Below, one piece after another: positions 10,764-19,100 of a stretch of 64,000 bases of DNA. Origin of the DNA: Thermohalobaculum sp039815685 (lineage in GTDB: Bacteria > Pseudomonadota > Alphaproteobacteria > Rhodobacterales > Rhodobacteraceae); NCBI GenBank assembly GCA_039815685.1, contig JBCBYV010000005.1, positions 124,001-188,000 on the forward strand, given 5' to 3'. Position 1 is the stretch's first letter; each line of letters opens with the position of its first letter. The notes under the pieces were generated by a model. That model had not been told where the DNA came from, did no database searches, and saw nothing but the letters and a program-made list of their open reading frames with translations. A program made the translations under genes and the position numbers.

Positions 10764-11008
10764 CGCATCGTTCCTCGGACGGATGGTCTTCTTCCACAAC
10801 GGCGCTCATAGCGGCGGCGGCGCGACGGCGATCACCCGATCTCGCCCCTTCATCGCACGGGAGCGACCGGCGCGCATCCGGGCAAGCGCCCGCACCGCGA
10901 CCCTTCGCCGCCCGCCCGGATTGTGATAGGGTTCGCCTGGGGTAGTTGATGGGGTGTCGGCCACGGCGGGCGAATATGCGCTCGTGGCCGGGTGATCGGG
11001 GGCAGCCG

Positions 11009-11515
11009 ATGAACCAGCATATCGTGGCGCCGCCCGGCGGGGCGAGCGCAGCCAAACCGGGTGCATCCGATCCGGAACTGACGGAGCTCTTCGAGGGCGC
11101 CTCGACGCTTGCGGGCGATCTTGCCTGGACAGGCTCGGTGCATCCGGCCGTCTACGTGACCGCGGGCCTCCTGATCATCCTCGTCCCGCTCTTCCTCTTT
11201 CTCATCGTCTACCGCAAACCCTCGGGTCCGCGGGAGACCGATGGCCTCGAGCGCAACATCGCCAATCACTGGTCGGAGCTCGGCTACGGGCGGGGCCTCT
11301 ATGGCGACGGCGCAGTCCGCCGCGCCGATGCGGATGTGGCGCCCGAGGACATCCCCGAACTCACCGCGCGCCCGCCCGACGCCGGCTACCGCCAGCGCCT
11401 CACTCACCTTCTCGAGGGCTGGAAGCGGAAGGGCGTTCCCGGCGAACGCCGCCGCCTCCGCTGGCGGAGCAGTGCCGCGCCGAGCACCGGCGACGGCGGG
11501 CAAGGGGGCGACTGA
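11009..11515 (+). CDS. Single-pass membrane protein, unknown
   Basis: A 168-residue protein: soluble N-terminus of about 45 residues, one transmembrane helix (VYVTAGLLIILVPLFLFLIVY, about residues 49-69), then a charged cytoplasmic-looking tail rich in Arg and Gly. GGGGGCAGCC precedes the chosen ATG; an upstream in-frame ATG lacks this. It is divergent from soxD and 44 bases before the exonuclease gene, possibly in one transcript with it. No family recognised. Confidence 0.6.
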   Translation: MNQHIVAPPGGASAAKPGASDPELTELFEGASTLAGDLAWTGSVHPAVYVTAGLLIILVPLFLFLIVYRKPSGPRETDGLERNIANHWSELGYGRGLYGDGAVRRADADVAPEDIPELTARPPDAGYRQRLTHLLEGWKRKGVPGERRRLRWRSSAAPSTGDGGQGGD

Positions 11516-11559
11516 TCCGCGGCGATGTGCGGGGAGCCCATCGGCGCTAGATCCCCGTC

Positions 11560-12561
11560 ATGCAGGCGCGCGATCTCCTCACCCTGACCGATCAGGGCCT
11601 CTACTGCCCCCAGGGCGATTTTCATATCGACCCCGTGCGGCCCGTCCCTCGCGCGGTTGTCACCCACGCCCATGGCGACCATTGCCGCTCGGGGCACGAA
11701 GCGCTGCTCGCAAGCCCCGAGACCGTCGTCATCGCCAAGACCCGCTACGGCGACGACGCCTTTGCCAGCACCCAGGCCCTCGATTACGGAGAGGCCATCC
11801 GCATCGGCGAGGTGGACCTCCGCCTCGCACCCGCCGGCCACGTGCTGGGCTCGTCCCAGGTGGTGATCGAGAAGGGCGGCGTCCGCGCGGTCGTCTCGGG
11901 CGACTACAAGCGGCGCGACGACCCCTCCTGCCAGCCCTTCGAACTCGTGCCCTGCGACCTCTTCGTGACCGAGGCGACCTTCGGCCTGCCCGTCTTCCGC
12001 CACCCGCCCGTCGAGGGCGAGATCGCAAAGCTCCTCCGCTCGCTCGAAACCTTCCCCGACCGCGCCCACGCCGTCGGCGCCTATGCCCTCGGCAAGGCGC
12101 AGCGGCTCCTCATGGAACTCCGCGCCGCAGGGTACGACCGCCCCGTCTGGCTGCACGGCGCACTCATCAAGCTCTGCGATGCCTATCGCGCACTCGGCCG
12201 CGATCTCGGCGAGACCCGCTATGCGACGGCGGCGGAGGGCAGCGAGACGAAAGGCGCCATCGTCCTCGCTCCACCCTCGGCGCTCGCCGACACCTGGTGC
12301 CGCCGCCTGCCCGACCCCATCGTCGCCGCCGCTTCGGGCTGGATGCGCGTGCGCCAACGCGCGAAGCAACGCGGCGTCGAGCTAGCCATGGTGATCTCGG
12401 ACCACGCGGACTGGGACGAGCTCTGCGACACGATCATCGAGACCGGCGCCGCCGAGATCTGGGTGACCCATGGCGCCGAGGAGGCGCTCTGCCACTGGTG
12501 CGCGACGCGAGGCATCGAGGCCCGTCCCCTCAGCATCGCCGGCCGGGGCGAGGAAGACTGA
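11560..12561 (+). CDS. DNA ligase-associated exonuclease (MBL fold)
   Basis: A 333-residue metallo-beta-lactamase/beta-CASP-like nuclease. The metal motif THAHGDHCRSGH is at about residues 35-46, with further ligands in GHVLGSSQ and SGDYKRRDDP, and a late histidine in ISDHADWDEL. It matches the family of exonucleases normally encoded beside an ATP-dependent DNA ligase and a DEAD/H helicase, a repair set often called the LigD-like or Lhr-associated cassette. Neither partner is next to it: the next gene is hutU. Its role in strand processing is inferred from the family. Confidence 0.9.
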   Translation: MQARDLLTLTDQGLYCPQGDFHIDPVRPVPRAVVTHAHGDHCRSGHEALLASPETVVIAKTRYGDDAFASTQALDYGEAIRIGEVDLRLAPAGHVLGSSQVVIEKGGVRAVVSGDYKRRDDPSCQPFELVPCDLFVTEATFGLPVFRHPPVEGEIAKLLRSLETFPDRAHAVGAYALGKAQRLLMELRAAGYDRPVWLHGALIKLCDAYRALGRDLGETRYATAAEGSETKGAIVLAPPSALADTWCRRLPDPIVAAASGWMRVRQRAKQRGVELAMVISDHADWDELCDTIIETGAAEIWVTHGAEEALCHWCATRGIEARPLSIAGRGEED

Positions 12562-12573
12562 CCCAAGCGCCGA

Positions 12574-12643
12574 GCAAATCTCTTTCAAGAGATTTGCAAA
12601 TTCCTTCTAAAGGAATTTGAAGTAAGGCTTTTGCAAAAGCCTT
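12574..12643. repeat. Three consecutive perfect palindromes
   Basis: Three AT-rich hairpins sit side by side: a 10-bp stem at 12574-12597 (GCAAATCTCT with AGAGATTTGC), a 10-bp stem at 12597-12619 (CAAATTCCTT with AAGGAATTTG, sharing one base with the first), and a perfect 20-base palindrome at 12624-12643 (centre TTGCAA). All pair without mismatch, and the composition is unlike the GC-rich surroundings. The set lies between the exonuclease stop and hutU and could terminate in both directions or serve as a mobile or structural element. Confidence 0.85.
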
Positions 12644-12762
12644 GGGGCGCCAGGAGCGGCGTCCGGGGTGCGATGCTCAACGTTGTGTTCGCTGAGCGTT
12701 CAGGCTGCCCTCGGGCAGCGCGCGGTGCATGCTCTCCGCAGATCCAGGCGCGGGAGGCACGC

Positions 12763-14433
12763 ATGAATGATCGCTTCAAGAACGCTCGCGAGGTGCGCGC
12801 CCCCCGAGGGCCGGACCGCTCCTGCCTCGGCTGGGGGCAGGAGGCGGCGCTCCGCATGATCCAGAACAACCTCGATCCGGAGGTGGCGGAGAACCCGGCA
12901 GAGCTCGTCGTCTATGGAGGTATCGGCCGGGCCGCGCGAAGCTGGGACGACTTCGACCGCATCCTCACCACGCTCCAGCGCCTCGAGGGCGACCAGACGC
13001 TCCTCGTGCAATCCGGCCGCCCCGTCGCCGTCGCCCGAACGCACGCAGGCGCGCCCCGCGTCCTCATCGCCAACTCCAACCTCGTCCCCGCCTGGGCCAC
13101 CTGGAAACACTTCAACGACCTCGATCGCCTCGGCCTCATGATGTACGGCCAGATGACCGCGGGCTCCTGGATCTATATCGGCACGCAAGGCATCGTGCAG
13201 GGCACCTATGAGACCTTCGCGGAGGCCGGGCGACAGCACTATGACGGCGACCTCACGGGCCGCTGGATCCTGACCGCAGGCCTCGGCGGCATGGGCGGCG
13301 CGCAGCCCCTTGCCGCGGTCTTCGCCGGCGCCTCCTGCCTCGCCATCGAATGCGACGAGAGCCGGATCGATTTCCGCCTGCGCACCCGCTATCTCGACGA
13401 GAAGGCAACCGATCTCGACACCGCGCTCGAGATGATCGACCGCTTCACCATGGCCGGGGAGGCCCGCTCCATCGGCCTCCTCGGCAACGCGGCGGAGGTT
13501 CTGCCGCAACTCGTGCGCCGCGGCGTGCGGCCGGACATCATCACGGACCAGACCTCCGCCCACGATCCCGTCAACGGCTACCTGCCCGCCGGCTGGACCC
13601 TCGGCGAGTGGCGCACGAAGCGCGAGACCGACCCGGCGGCGGTCGAGGCCGCCGCCCGAGCCTCCATGCGCGCCCATGTCGAGGCGATGGTCGCCTTCTG
13701 GCGCGCGGGCCTCCCGGTCCTCGACTACGGCAACAACATCCGCCAGGTCGCCAAGGACGAAGGGCTCGAGGACGCCTTCGCCTTCCCCGGCTTTGTGCCC
13801 ACCTATATCCGCCCGCTCTTCTGCCGCGGCATCGGCCCCTTCCGCTGGTGCGCGCTCTCGGGCGATCCGGAGGACATCTACGCCACCGACGCGAAGATGA
13901 AGGAGCTCTTCCCCGAGAACACCCACCTCCACCAATGGCTCGACATGGCGCGGGAGCGGATTGCGTTCCAGGGCCTGCCCGCGCGCATCTGCTGGATCGG
14001 GCTCGGGGAGCGTCACCGCGCAGGCCTCGCCTTCAACGAGATGGTGGCATCCGGCGCGCTGAAGGCGCCGGTGGTGATCGGCCGCGACCATCTCGATGCG
14101 GGCTCAGTGGCCAGCCCCAACCGGGAGACCGAGGCCATGAAGGACGGCTCGGACGCGGTCTCCGACTGGCCGCTCCTCAACGCTATGCTGAACACCGCCT
14201 CGGGCGCCACCTGGGTCTCGCTCCATCACGGCGGGGGTGTCGGCATGGGCTACAGCCAGCATGCCGGCATGGTGGTCGTCGCCGACGGCACGGAGGACGC
14301 CGCCCGCCGCCTCGAGCGCGTGCTCTGGAACGATCCGGCCTCCGGCGTCTGGCGCCATGCCGATGCAGGCTACGAGGACGCCATCGCCTGCGCCCGCGAT
14401 CACGGCCTCGACCTGCCGGGCCTTACGACCTGA
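12763..14433 (+). CDS. hutU: Urocanate hydratase
   Basis: Converts urocanate to imidazolonepropionate in histidine degradation, using a tightly bound NAD+. At 556 residues it has the normal family length. Signature stretches are YGGIGRAARSW (about 46-56), YGQMTAGSWIYIGTQGIV, the nucleotide-binding LGGMGGAQPLA, the cysteine-containing FCRGIGPFRWCALSGDP, and HHGGGVGMGYSQHAG near the end. GGGAGG before ATG 12763 sets the start; the frame is open further upstream through the palindromes. No other hut genes are adjacent, so the histidine pathway must be completed elsewhere. Confidence 0.97.
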   Translation: MNDRFKNAREVRAPRGPDRSCLGWGQEAALRMIQNNLDPEVAENPAELVVYGGIGRAARSWDDFDRILTTLQRLEGDQTLLVQSGRPVAVARTHAGAPRVLIANSNLVPAWATWKHFNDLDRLGLMMYGQMTAGSWIYIGTQGIVQGTYETFAEAGRQHYDGDLTGRWILTAGLGGMGGAQPLAAVFAGASCLAIECDESRIDFRLRTRYLDEKATDLDTALEMIDRFTMAGEARSIGLLGNAAEVLPQLVRRGVRPDIITDQTSAHDPVNGYLPAGWTLGEWRTKRETDPAAVEAAARASMRAHVEAMVAFWRAGLPVLDYGNNIRQVAKDEGLEDAFAFPGFVPTYIRPLFCRGIGPFRWCALSGDPEDIYATDAKMKELFPENTHLHQWLDMARERIAFQGLPARICWIGLGERHRAGLAFNEMVASGALKAPVVIGRDHLDAGSVASPNRETEAMKDGSDAVSDWPLLNAMLNTASGATWVSLHHGGGVGMGYSQHAGMVVVADGTEDAARRLERVLWNDPASGVWRHADAGYEDAIACARDHGLDLPGLTT

Positions 14434-14468
14434 CAGAGTGAAAGAGCGTTAGAGGAAGAAGGTTACCC

Positions 14469-14543
14469 TGGCTCCGGCGGTAGGATTCGAACCTACGACC
14501 AGCGGATTAACAGTCCGATGCTCTACCACTGAGCTACGCCGGA
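14469..14543 (-). tRNA. tRNA-Asn (GTT)
   Basis: On the minus strand the acceptor TCCGGCG pairs with CGCCGGA, followed by discriminator G and an encoded CCA. The D arm AGCTCAGTGGTAGAGC and the T arm with GGTTCGAATCC are canonical. The anticodon loop CTGTTAA gives anticodon GTT (asparagine). Length is 75 bases including CCA. Confidence 0.97.
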
Positions 14544-14593
14544 ATAGCGCCTGGGCGGTAACGCGCGCGGGTCTCGGCCTGCACGCTCGCGGC

Positions 14594-14622
14594 GGGATAA
14601 AGGGGGGATGGTCGCCTGTCAA
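14594..14622 (-). promoter_or_regulatory. Likely sigma-70 promoter of tRNA-Asn
   Basis: On the minus strand a perfect -35 TTGACA is at 14622-14617, followed after 17 bases by TATCCC (or after 16 by TTATCC). The start point would fall roughly 45 bases before the tRNA, a normal leader for processing. Confidence 0.6.
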
Positions 14623-14687
14623 GCGACGCGGCAGGACCTGAACCCTTGCCGCCCGCCCCTGGGACATCCCATGTCCGAACAGGCGGA

Positions 14688-15485
14688 TTACTGCGCCGCC
14701 ATCGGCACCGTGCCGCCGTAATCCCGCGTCGCCTCGCTCGCCGCCTGGGCGACCATCCGGCCGAGATTGGCGAGCCTTTCCATCGGGATGCGCGCCGATG
14801 GCCCGCTGACCGAGATGGCGGCAACCGCATTGCCATGCTCGTCGAAAAGCGGGGCCGAGACACAGCGGAGGCCGAGCGCATGTTCCTCGTCGTCCGAGGC
14901 GTAGCCGAGACCACGGACCTCCTCGAGCGCCGCATCGAGGCGGGCGCGATCCGTGATCGTCGCCGCCGTCACGCGGGCGAGCGGCATGGCAGACAGGAGA
15001 TGATGCCGGCGGGTCGGGTCCATATGCGCGAGCAGCACCTTGCCCGCGCCCGAGGCATGCAGCGCGACGCGCCCGCCGACCCCGGTGATCGCCCGCATCG
15101 CATGACGGGACTCGATCTGCCCGATGCAGATCGCCTCCCCATCCGACTCGACGAAGAGGTTCGCGGTCTCGCCCGAGACCTCCATCAGCCGGCGCAGATA
15201 GGGGCGCGAAAGCGTCAGCTTGTCCCGCGACCGCGCGAAACTCGAGCCGACATAGAAGGCCGCGACGCCGACCCGCCACACACCGCCCTGCGGATCGGGG
15301 CGCACAAAGCGCTCCGCCTCGAGCGTCGTCAGCAACCGATGGGTCGTGGAGGGCGGCAGACCCGCAGCCTCGGACAACTCCGTGAGCGACATGCCTTCAT
15401 TGCTCGACGCCAGATGCCGCAAGAGCGACAAGGCCCGCGTCAGCGACCTCACCTGTCCGGCCGTTCGGTTCCTCTGATCTGCCAC
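14688..15485 (-). CDS. IclR-family transcriptional regulator
   Basis: A 265-residue regulator. The N-terminal winged helix (SLTRALSLLRHLASSNEGMS, then LTELSEAAGLPPSTTHRLLT, about residues 14-55) is followed by the effector-binding IclR domain with GASGAGKVLLAH-like and VSGPSARIP segments. I place the start at GTG 15485 because GGAGGAAG lies 5 bases before it. The alternative ATG six codons upstream has only a site that abuts the start. The closest character is the BhcR/glyoxylate-type subgroup, but the ligand is not readable. No obvious target operon is adjacent, as the neighbours are tRNA-Asn and a REC-Hpt gene. Confidence 0.88.
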   Translation of the reverse strand: MADQRNRTAGQVRSLTRALSLLRHLASSNEGMSLTELSEAAGLPPSTTHRLLTTLEAERFVRPDPQGGVWRVGVAAFYVGSSFARSRDKLTLSRPYLRRLMEVSGETANLFVESDGEAICIGQIESRHAMRAITGVGGRVALHASGAGKVLLAHMDPTRRHHLLSAMPLARVTAATITDRARLDAALEEVRGLGYASDDEEHALGLRCVSAPLFDEHGNAVAAISVSGPSARIPMERLANLGRMVAQAASEATRDYGGTVPMAAQ

Positions 15486-15673
15486 GCCTTCTTCCTCCGC
15501 CATTCCCGCCCAACTCAGAAACGTGGTGCAGCAGGCGGAAAAGGAAAGAAAAGTATGCGACGAAATGACAACGTTGTCGATTGCTACTCAGAAGCCGCGA
15601 TTCAGAGGCCTGATCGCAATTTTCAACGCGTCATCGCAGCCGTCGAAGCGTCGCTCAGTTCAAGAGGCGTCGC

Positions 15674-16531
15674 TCAGTTCAACCAGTCCGAACCGAGCCA
15701 TTGCGCCGTGCGGCTGCGCATCCCTCGGAGCGCGCTCACGATGCTGTTGCGCCGCCTCAGGGCAGCCTCGGGATCGCGGTCGATGGCTCGTGCCTCACGT
15801 TCGAGTTCGAGCGCACCGACCGCGCCCGCCATGCCGGCCAGGCTGTGCCCCTGAAATTTCGCGGCCCGCGGATCGCCGAGGGCAAGTGCCTCGATCAGCG
15901 CCGTGATGGCTACGTCGATATCGCCCTTCGCCTGTGTGACGATCCGGGCCACGGTCTCGGCGCCGGAGAGCTCGATCAGCCGGTTGAGGACGCCGGGATC
16001 GAACTCCTCGGCCGAGCGCCGCTCGTCGTTCGACTGTATCGGCGGCACGGAGCGTTTGCCCTTGGACGCCCGGGCCTCCATGAAGCCGCTGACCGCGTCG
16101 CCGAAAGCCTCGATCGAAAGGAGCGGCTTCGGGATCACGCCGTCGGCACCCGCCTGCTCGATGGCACGCCGATGCTCCGGCATGACATAAGCCGTCAGTG
16201 CGATGATGGTCATATCCGCGCGCTCGTCGCCCCCGGCGCGCAGCTGCGAGATCAGGTCGAGCCCGGAGAGGCGCGGCATCTCGATATCGACCAGCAAGAG
16301 ATCGAAGCTCTCGCTGTCGAGCTTGTCCAGCGCCACGAGCCCGTCGCCCGCGATCACCGAGGTTGCGCCCAGAAAGCGCAGCATCTCCTGCACCACGAGC
16401 TGGTTGGCGACATTGTCCTCGGCGACGAGCGCATGCATTCCGCTCAGCGCAGGCCGGATAGGCCCACCGCCGAATGCTTCCGTTCCCGTCGATGCCGGAC
16501 CGTTTTCACCTGGAAACTGCACCGTAGCCAC
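15674..16531 (-). CDS. Response-regulator receiver plus Hpt protein
   Basis: A 285-residue two-domain signalling protein. The receiver domain spans about 30-150 (acidic pair in VAEDN, phospho-acceptor Asp82 in LLLVDIEMP, Lys135 in IPKPL). The C-terminal histidine phosphotransfer domain spans about 175-270, with the histidine in FQGHSLAGMAGAVGA (His229). Such pairs are usually the tail of hybrid kinases; here they stand alone without a kinase domain, so an external kinase must feed it. Start GTG at 16531; the site is weak, so a later start at MHALVAEDN is possible. It lacks any output domain. Confidence 0.85.
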   Translation of the reverse strand: MATVQFPGENGPASTGTEAFGGGPIRPALSGMHALVAEDNVANQLVVQEMLRFLGATSVIAGDGLVALDKLDSESFDLLLVDIEMPRLSGLDLISQLRAGGDERADMTIIALTAYVMPEHRRAIEQAGADGVIPKPLLSIEAFGDAVSGFMEARASKGKRSVPPIQSNDERRSAEEFDPGVLNRLIELSGAETVARIVTQAKGDIDVAITALIEALALGDPRAAKFQGHSLAGMAGAVGALELEREARAIDRDPEAALRRRNSIVSALRGMRSRTAQWLGSDWLN

Positions 16532-16656
16532 CCCGACTCACACAACCATCAACCGCAAACCGACGCGGCAGAACCGCCGGCGTTGTTCCCACCGACATCC
16601 CTCCGCACGGTTAATGAATGGTTTGCAAGTGGGGCAGAATTACGCCCCGAATGCGG

Positions 16657-18561
16657 CTACTTCGGCGCAGCGCCCGCATAACCGAGACTGCCGAGCGCCT
16701 CTCCGACCTCGTCCAGGATGGCCGGATCGTCGATCGTCGCGGGCATCTTGTAGTCCTGCCCGTCCGCGATACGCGCCATGATCCCGCGCAGGATCTTGCC
16801 CGACCGCGTCTTCGGCAGCCGCTCGACGACGACAGCACTCTTGAAGAAGGCCACGGGCCCGATCTCCTCGCGCACGAGCTTCACGCATTCGGACACGATA
16901 TCGTCATGCCCGCGCGCACAGCCGGCGGTGAGGCAGAGGAAACCCACGGGCACCTGCCCCTTCAGCTCGTCCGCCGCCCCGATCACCGCGCATTCGGCGA
17001 CGTCCGGATGTCGGGCCAGCACCTCCTCCATCGCGCCGGTCGAAAGCCGATGGCCGGCGACGTTAATCACGTCATCCGTGCGGGCCATGATGTAGACATA
17101 GCCATCCTCGTCCACATACCCCGCATCGCCGGTCTCGTAGTAGCCGGGGAAGTGCTCGAGATAGCTCTTCTTGAACCGCGCGTCGTTGCCCCAGAGCGTC
17201 GGCAGCGTGCCCGGCGGCAGCGGCAGCTTGAGCGCGATGGCCCCGAGCTGCCCGGCGGCCACCTCATGCCCGCCCTCGTCCAGGATCTGCAGGTTGTAGC
17301 CCGGCATCGGCAGCGTCGGCGAGCCGGCCTTGAAGGGCTGCGGCTCGAGGCCCATGGGGTTGGCCGCAATGGCATAGCCCGTCTCGGTCTGCCACCAGTG
17401 GTCGATCACCGGCACGCCCAGCTTTTCGCCCGCCCATTCAACCGTCGGCGGATCCGCCCGCTCGCCCGCGAAGAACAGGTTCTTCAGCGTCGGCATCGGC
17501 GTCTTCGCGATGAACTCGCCGTTCGGATCCTGCCGCCGCACGGCACGGAAGGCAGTCGGCGCCGTGAAGAAGCCCTTCGCCCCGTATTCCGAGATGATGC
17601 GCCACAGCACGCCCGCATCCGGCGTCCCCACGGGCTTTCCCTCGAAAAGGATCGTCGTCGCCCCCACCAGAAGCGGCGCATAGACGATATAGCTGTGCCC
17701 CACGACCCAACCGACATCCGAGGCGGTGAACCACACATCCCCCGCCTCGATGTCGTAGATGTTCTTCATCGTCCAGATGAGCGCCACCATGTGCCCGCCA
17801 TTCGGCCGGACGACACCCTTCGGCTGCCCCGTCGTGCCCGAGGTGTACAGGATATAGAGCGGGTCCGCCCCGCCCACGGGCACGCAATCTGCAGGCTCCG
17901 CCCCTTCCTGGAACGCCTCCCAGTCATGGTCGCGCCCGTCGATCATCGCCGCCTCGGCCTGCTCGCGCTGCAGCACCACACAGAAATCGGGCTTGTGGGT
18001 CGCATGCTCGATGGCGGCATCAAGCAGCGGCTTGTATGGCACGACGCGCCCGGGCTCGATCCCGCAGGAGGCCGACAAGATCGCCTTCGGCGTCGCATCG
18101 TCGATCCGCACCGCCAGCTCATGCGCCGCGAACCCGCCGAAGACGACCGAATGCACGGCGCCGAGCCGCGCACAGGCCAGCATCGCGACCGCCGCCTCCG
18201 GCACCATCGGCATGTAAAGGATGACCCGGTCACCCTTGGCCACGCCCTTCCGCGACAGCGCACCGGCCAGCCGCGCGACCCGGTCCTTCAGCTCGGCATA
18301 GCTGATCTTGGCCTTCTTGCCGGTGATCGGGCTGTCATAGATGATCGCCGTCCGCTCGCCATGCCCCGCCGCGACATGACGGTCCACCGCGTTCCAGCAG
18401 GTGTTGCACTCCCCATCCGCGAACCAGCGATAGAAGGGGGCTGCCGCCTCATCCAGCGCCTTGGTCGGCGCCTTGGTCCAGTCGACCGCACCCGCCTGAT
18501 CCATCCAGAACCGGTCCGGATCGGCAATCGATGCCTCGTATTCGGCGCTGAAGCTGCCCAT
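16657..18561 (-). CDS. prpE: Propionate--CoA ligase
   Basis: A 634-residue AMP-forming acyl-CoA synthetase that activates propionate. The adenylate loop TSGTTGQPKG is at about 240-249, the WWQTETG core segment follows, and the C-terminal KTRSGKILRG contains the acyl-adenylate lysine (about Lys589). Segments such as FGGFAAHELAVRIDDATPK and VVRPNGGHMVAL are typical of PrpE rather than Acs. GGAGGAG precedes the ATG. The propionyl-CoA would feed the methylmalonyl-CoA route, which fits the adenosyltransferase gene at 56974. It is transcribed alone. Confidence 0.94.
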   Translation of the reverse strand: MGSFSAEYEASIADPDRFWMDQAGAVDWTKAPTKALDEAAAPFYRWFADGECNTCWNAVDRHVAAGHGERTAIIYDSPITGKKAKISYAELKDRVARLAGALSRKGVAKGDRVILYMPMVPEAAVAMLACARLGAVHSVVFGGFAAHELAVRIDDATPKAILSASCGIEPGRVVPYKPLLDAAIEHATHKPDFCVVLQREQAEAAMIDGRDHDWEAFQEGAEPADCVPVGGADPLYILYTSGTTGQPKGVVRPNGGHMVALIWTMKNIYDIEAGDVWFTASDVGWVVGHSYIVYAPLLVGATTILFEGKPVGTPDAGVLWRIISEYGAKGFFTAPTAFRAVRRQDPNGEFIAKTPMPTLKNLFFAGERADPPTVEWAGEKLGVPVIDHWWQTETGYAIAANPMGLEPQPFKAGSPTLPMPGYNLQILDEGGHEVAAGQLGAIALKLPLPPGTLPTLWGNDARFKKSYLEHFPGYYETGDAGYVDEDGYVYIMARTDDVINVAGHRLSTGAMEEVLARHPDVAECAVIGAADELKGQVPVGFLCLTAGCARGHDDIVSECVKLVREEIGPVAFFKSAVVVERLPKTRSGKILRGIMARIADGQDYKMPATIDDPAILDEVGEALGSLGYAGAAPK

Positions 18562-18946
18562 CCTCTACTCCTCCCAGTCCCTGTTCTGCCGCCCGAGTGC
18601 TCTACCCGGCGTTTCTCCTCCCATATCAACTTCAGACTTCAAGGGAAGCGCCATCTTCCTCGCGGTAGGATCGTCGCTCCGGCGATCCAGCTCCGGGCCC
18701 GGAAACTCAGCCGGCAGCGCAGCCCCCGCGACCCGCCAGTACCGCCGATCCGGCTGCAGCCGTCCCGTCGACGCATCCGTTCCGAAACGGCCTGCATTGC
18801 AATGCCGAAAAAGTCAGCGAGACCGATCGATTAAGGGGCTGTTATCGTTTGCTGTTTCAATGTAGGACAATACCGGTATACGCGAGTCGTTCTACTGGTA
18901 CTTGCGTTGCTTACTTCGGACTGCCTCATCTACCGAAGGAGACGCC
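18562..18946. other. Intergenic gap upstream of prpE and the 31-codon gene
   Basis: This 385-base divergent gap should hold the promoters of prpE and of the small membrane peptide gene. The right part (18835-18946) is clearly less GC-rich than its surroundings. I find no convincing -35/-10 pair, RNA gene or ORF. Confidence 0.5.
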
Positions 18947-19042
18947 ATGCAGATCGATAACCTGCACGTGCTTATCCCGGTGGCAGCCGCAGTTGGTATC
19001 TGCCTCTTGGCAGTGCTGATCGCACTACCGCCGTTGTTCTAA
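18947..19042 (+). CDS. 31-residue single-helix membrane peptide
   Basis: A tiny ORF that begins MQIDNLHVLIP and is then almost wholly hydrophobic (VAAAVGICLLAVLIALPPLF), one transmembrane helix. AAGGAGA lies 5 bases before the ATG and a strong hairpin follows the stop at once, so it looks like a real short transcription unit. It resembles in size the accessory peptides of respiratory or transport complexes, but I do not recognise it. It lies between divergent prpE and convergent maeB, with no partner gene beside it. Confidence 0.7.
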   Translation: MQIDNLHVLIPVAAAVGICLLAVLIALPPLF

Positions 19043-19043
19043 G

Positions 19044-19071
19044 CACGCGAGGGCCCCCCGCCCCTCGCGTG
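19044..19071 (+). terminator. Hairpin terminator after the 31-codon gene
   Basis: A perfect 10-bp stem (CACGCGAGGG with CCCTCGCGTG) with a C-rich 8-base loop starts one base after the stop codon. There is no T run, so termination strength is uncertain. maeB ends 30 bases beyond on the other strand, and the hairpin could serve both. Confidence 0.65.
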
Positions 19072-19100
19072 CAGAACGACCCAGCCTCGATCTTCACGTA

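Noticed and set aside
10764..11008. Possible riboswitch before soxD
   Set aside because: I looked for glycine or SAM aptamer-like pairing in this divergent gap and saw no recognisable core.
16618..18834. A 738-codon plus-strand frame opposite prpE
   Set aside because: Antisense shadow of prpE; composition is Arg/His-rich and there is no ribosome site.
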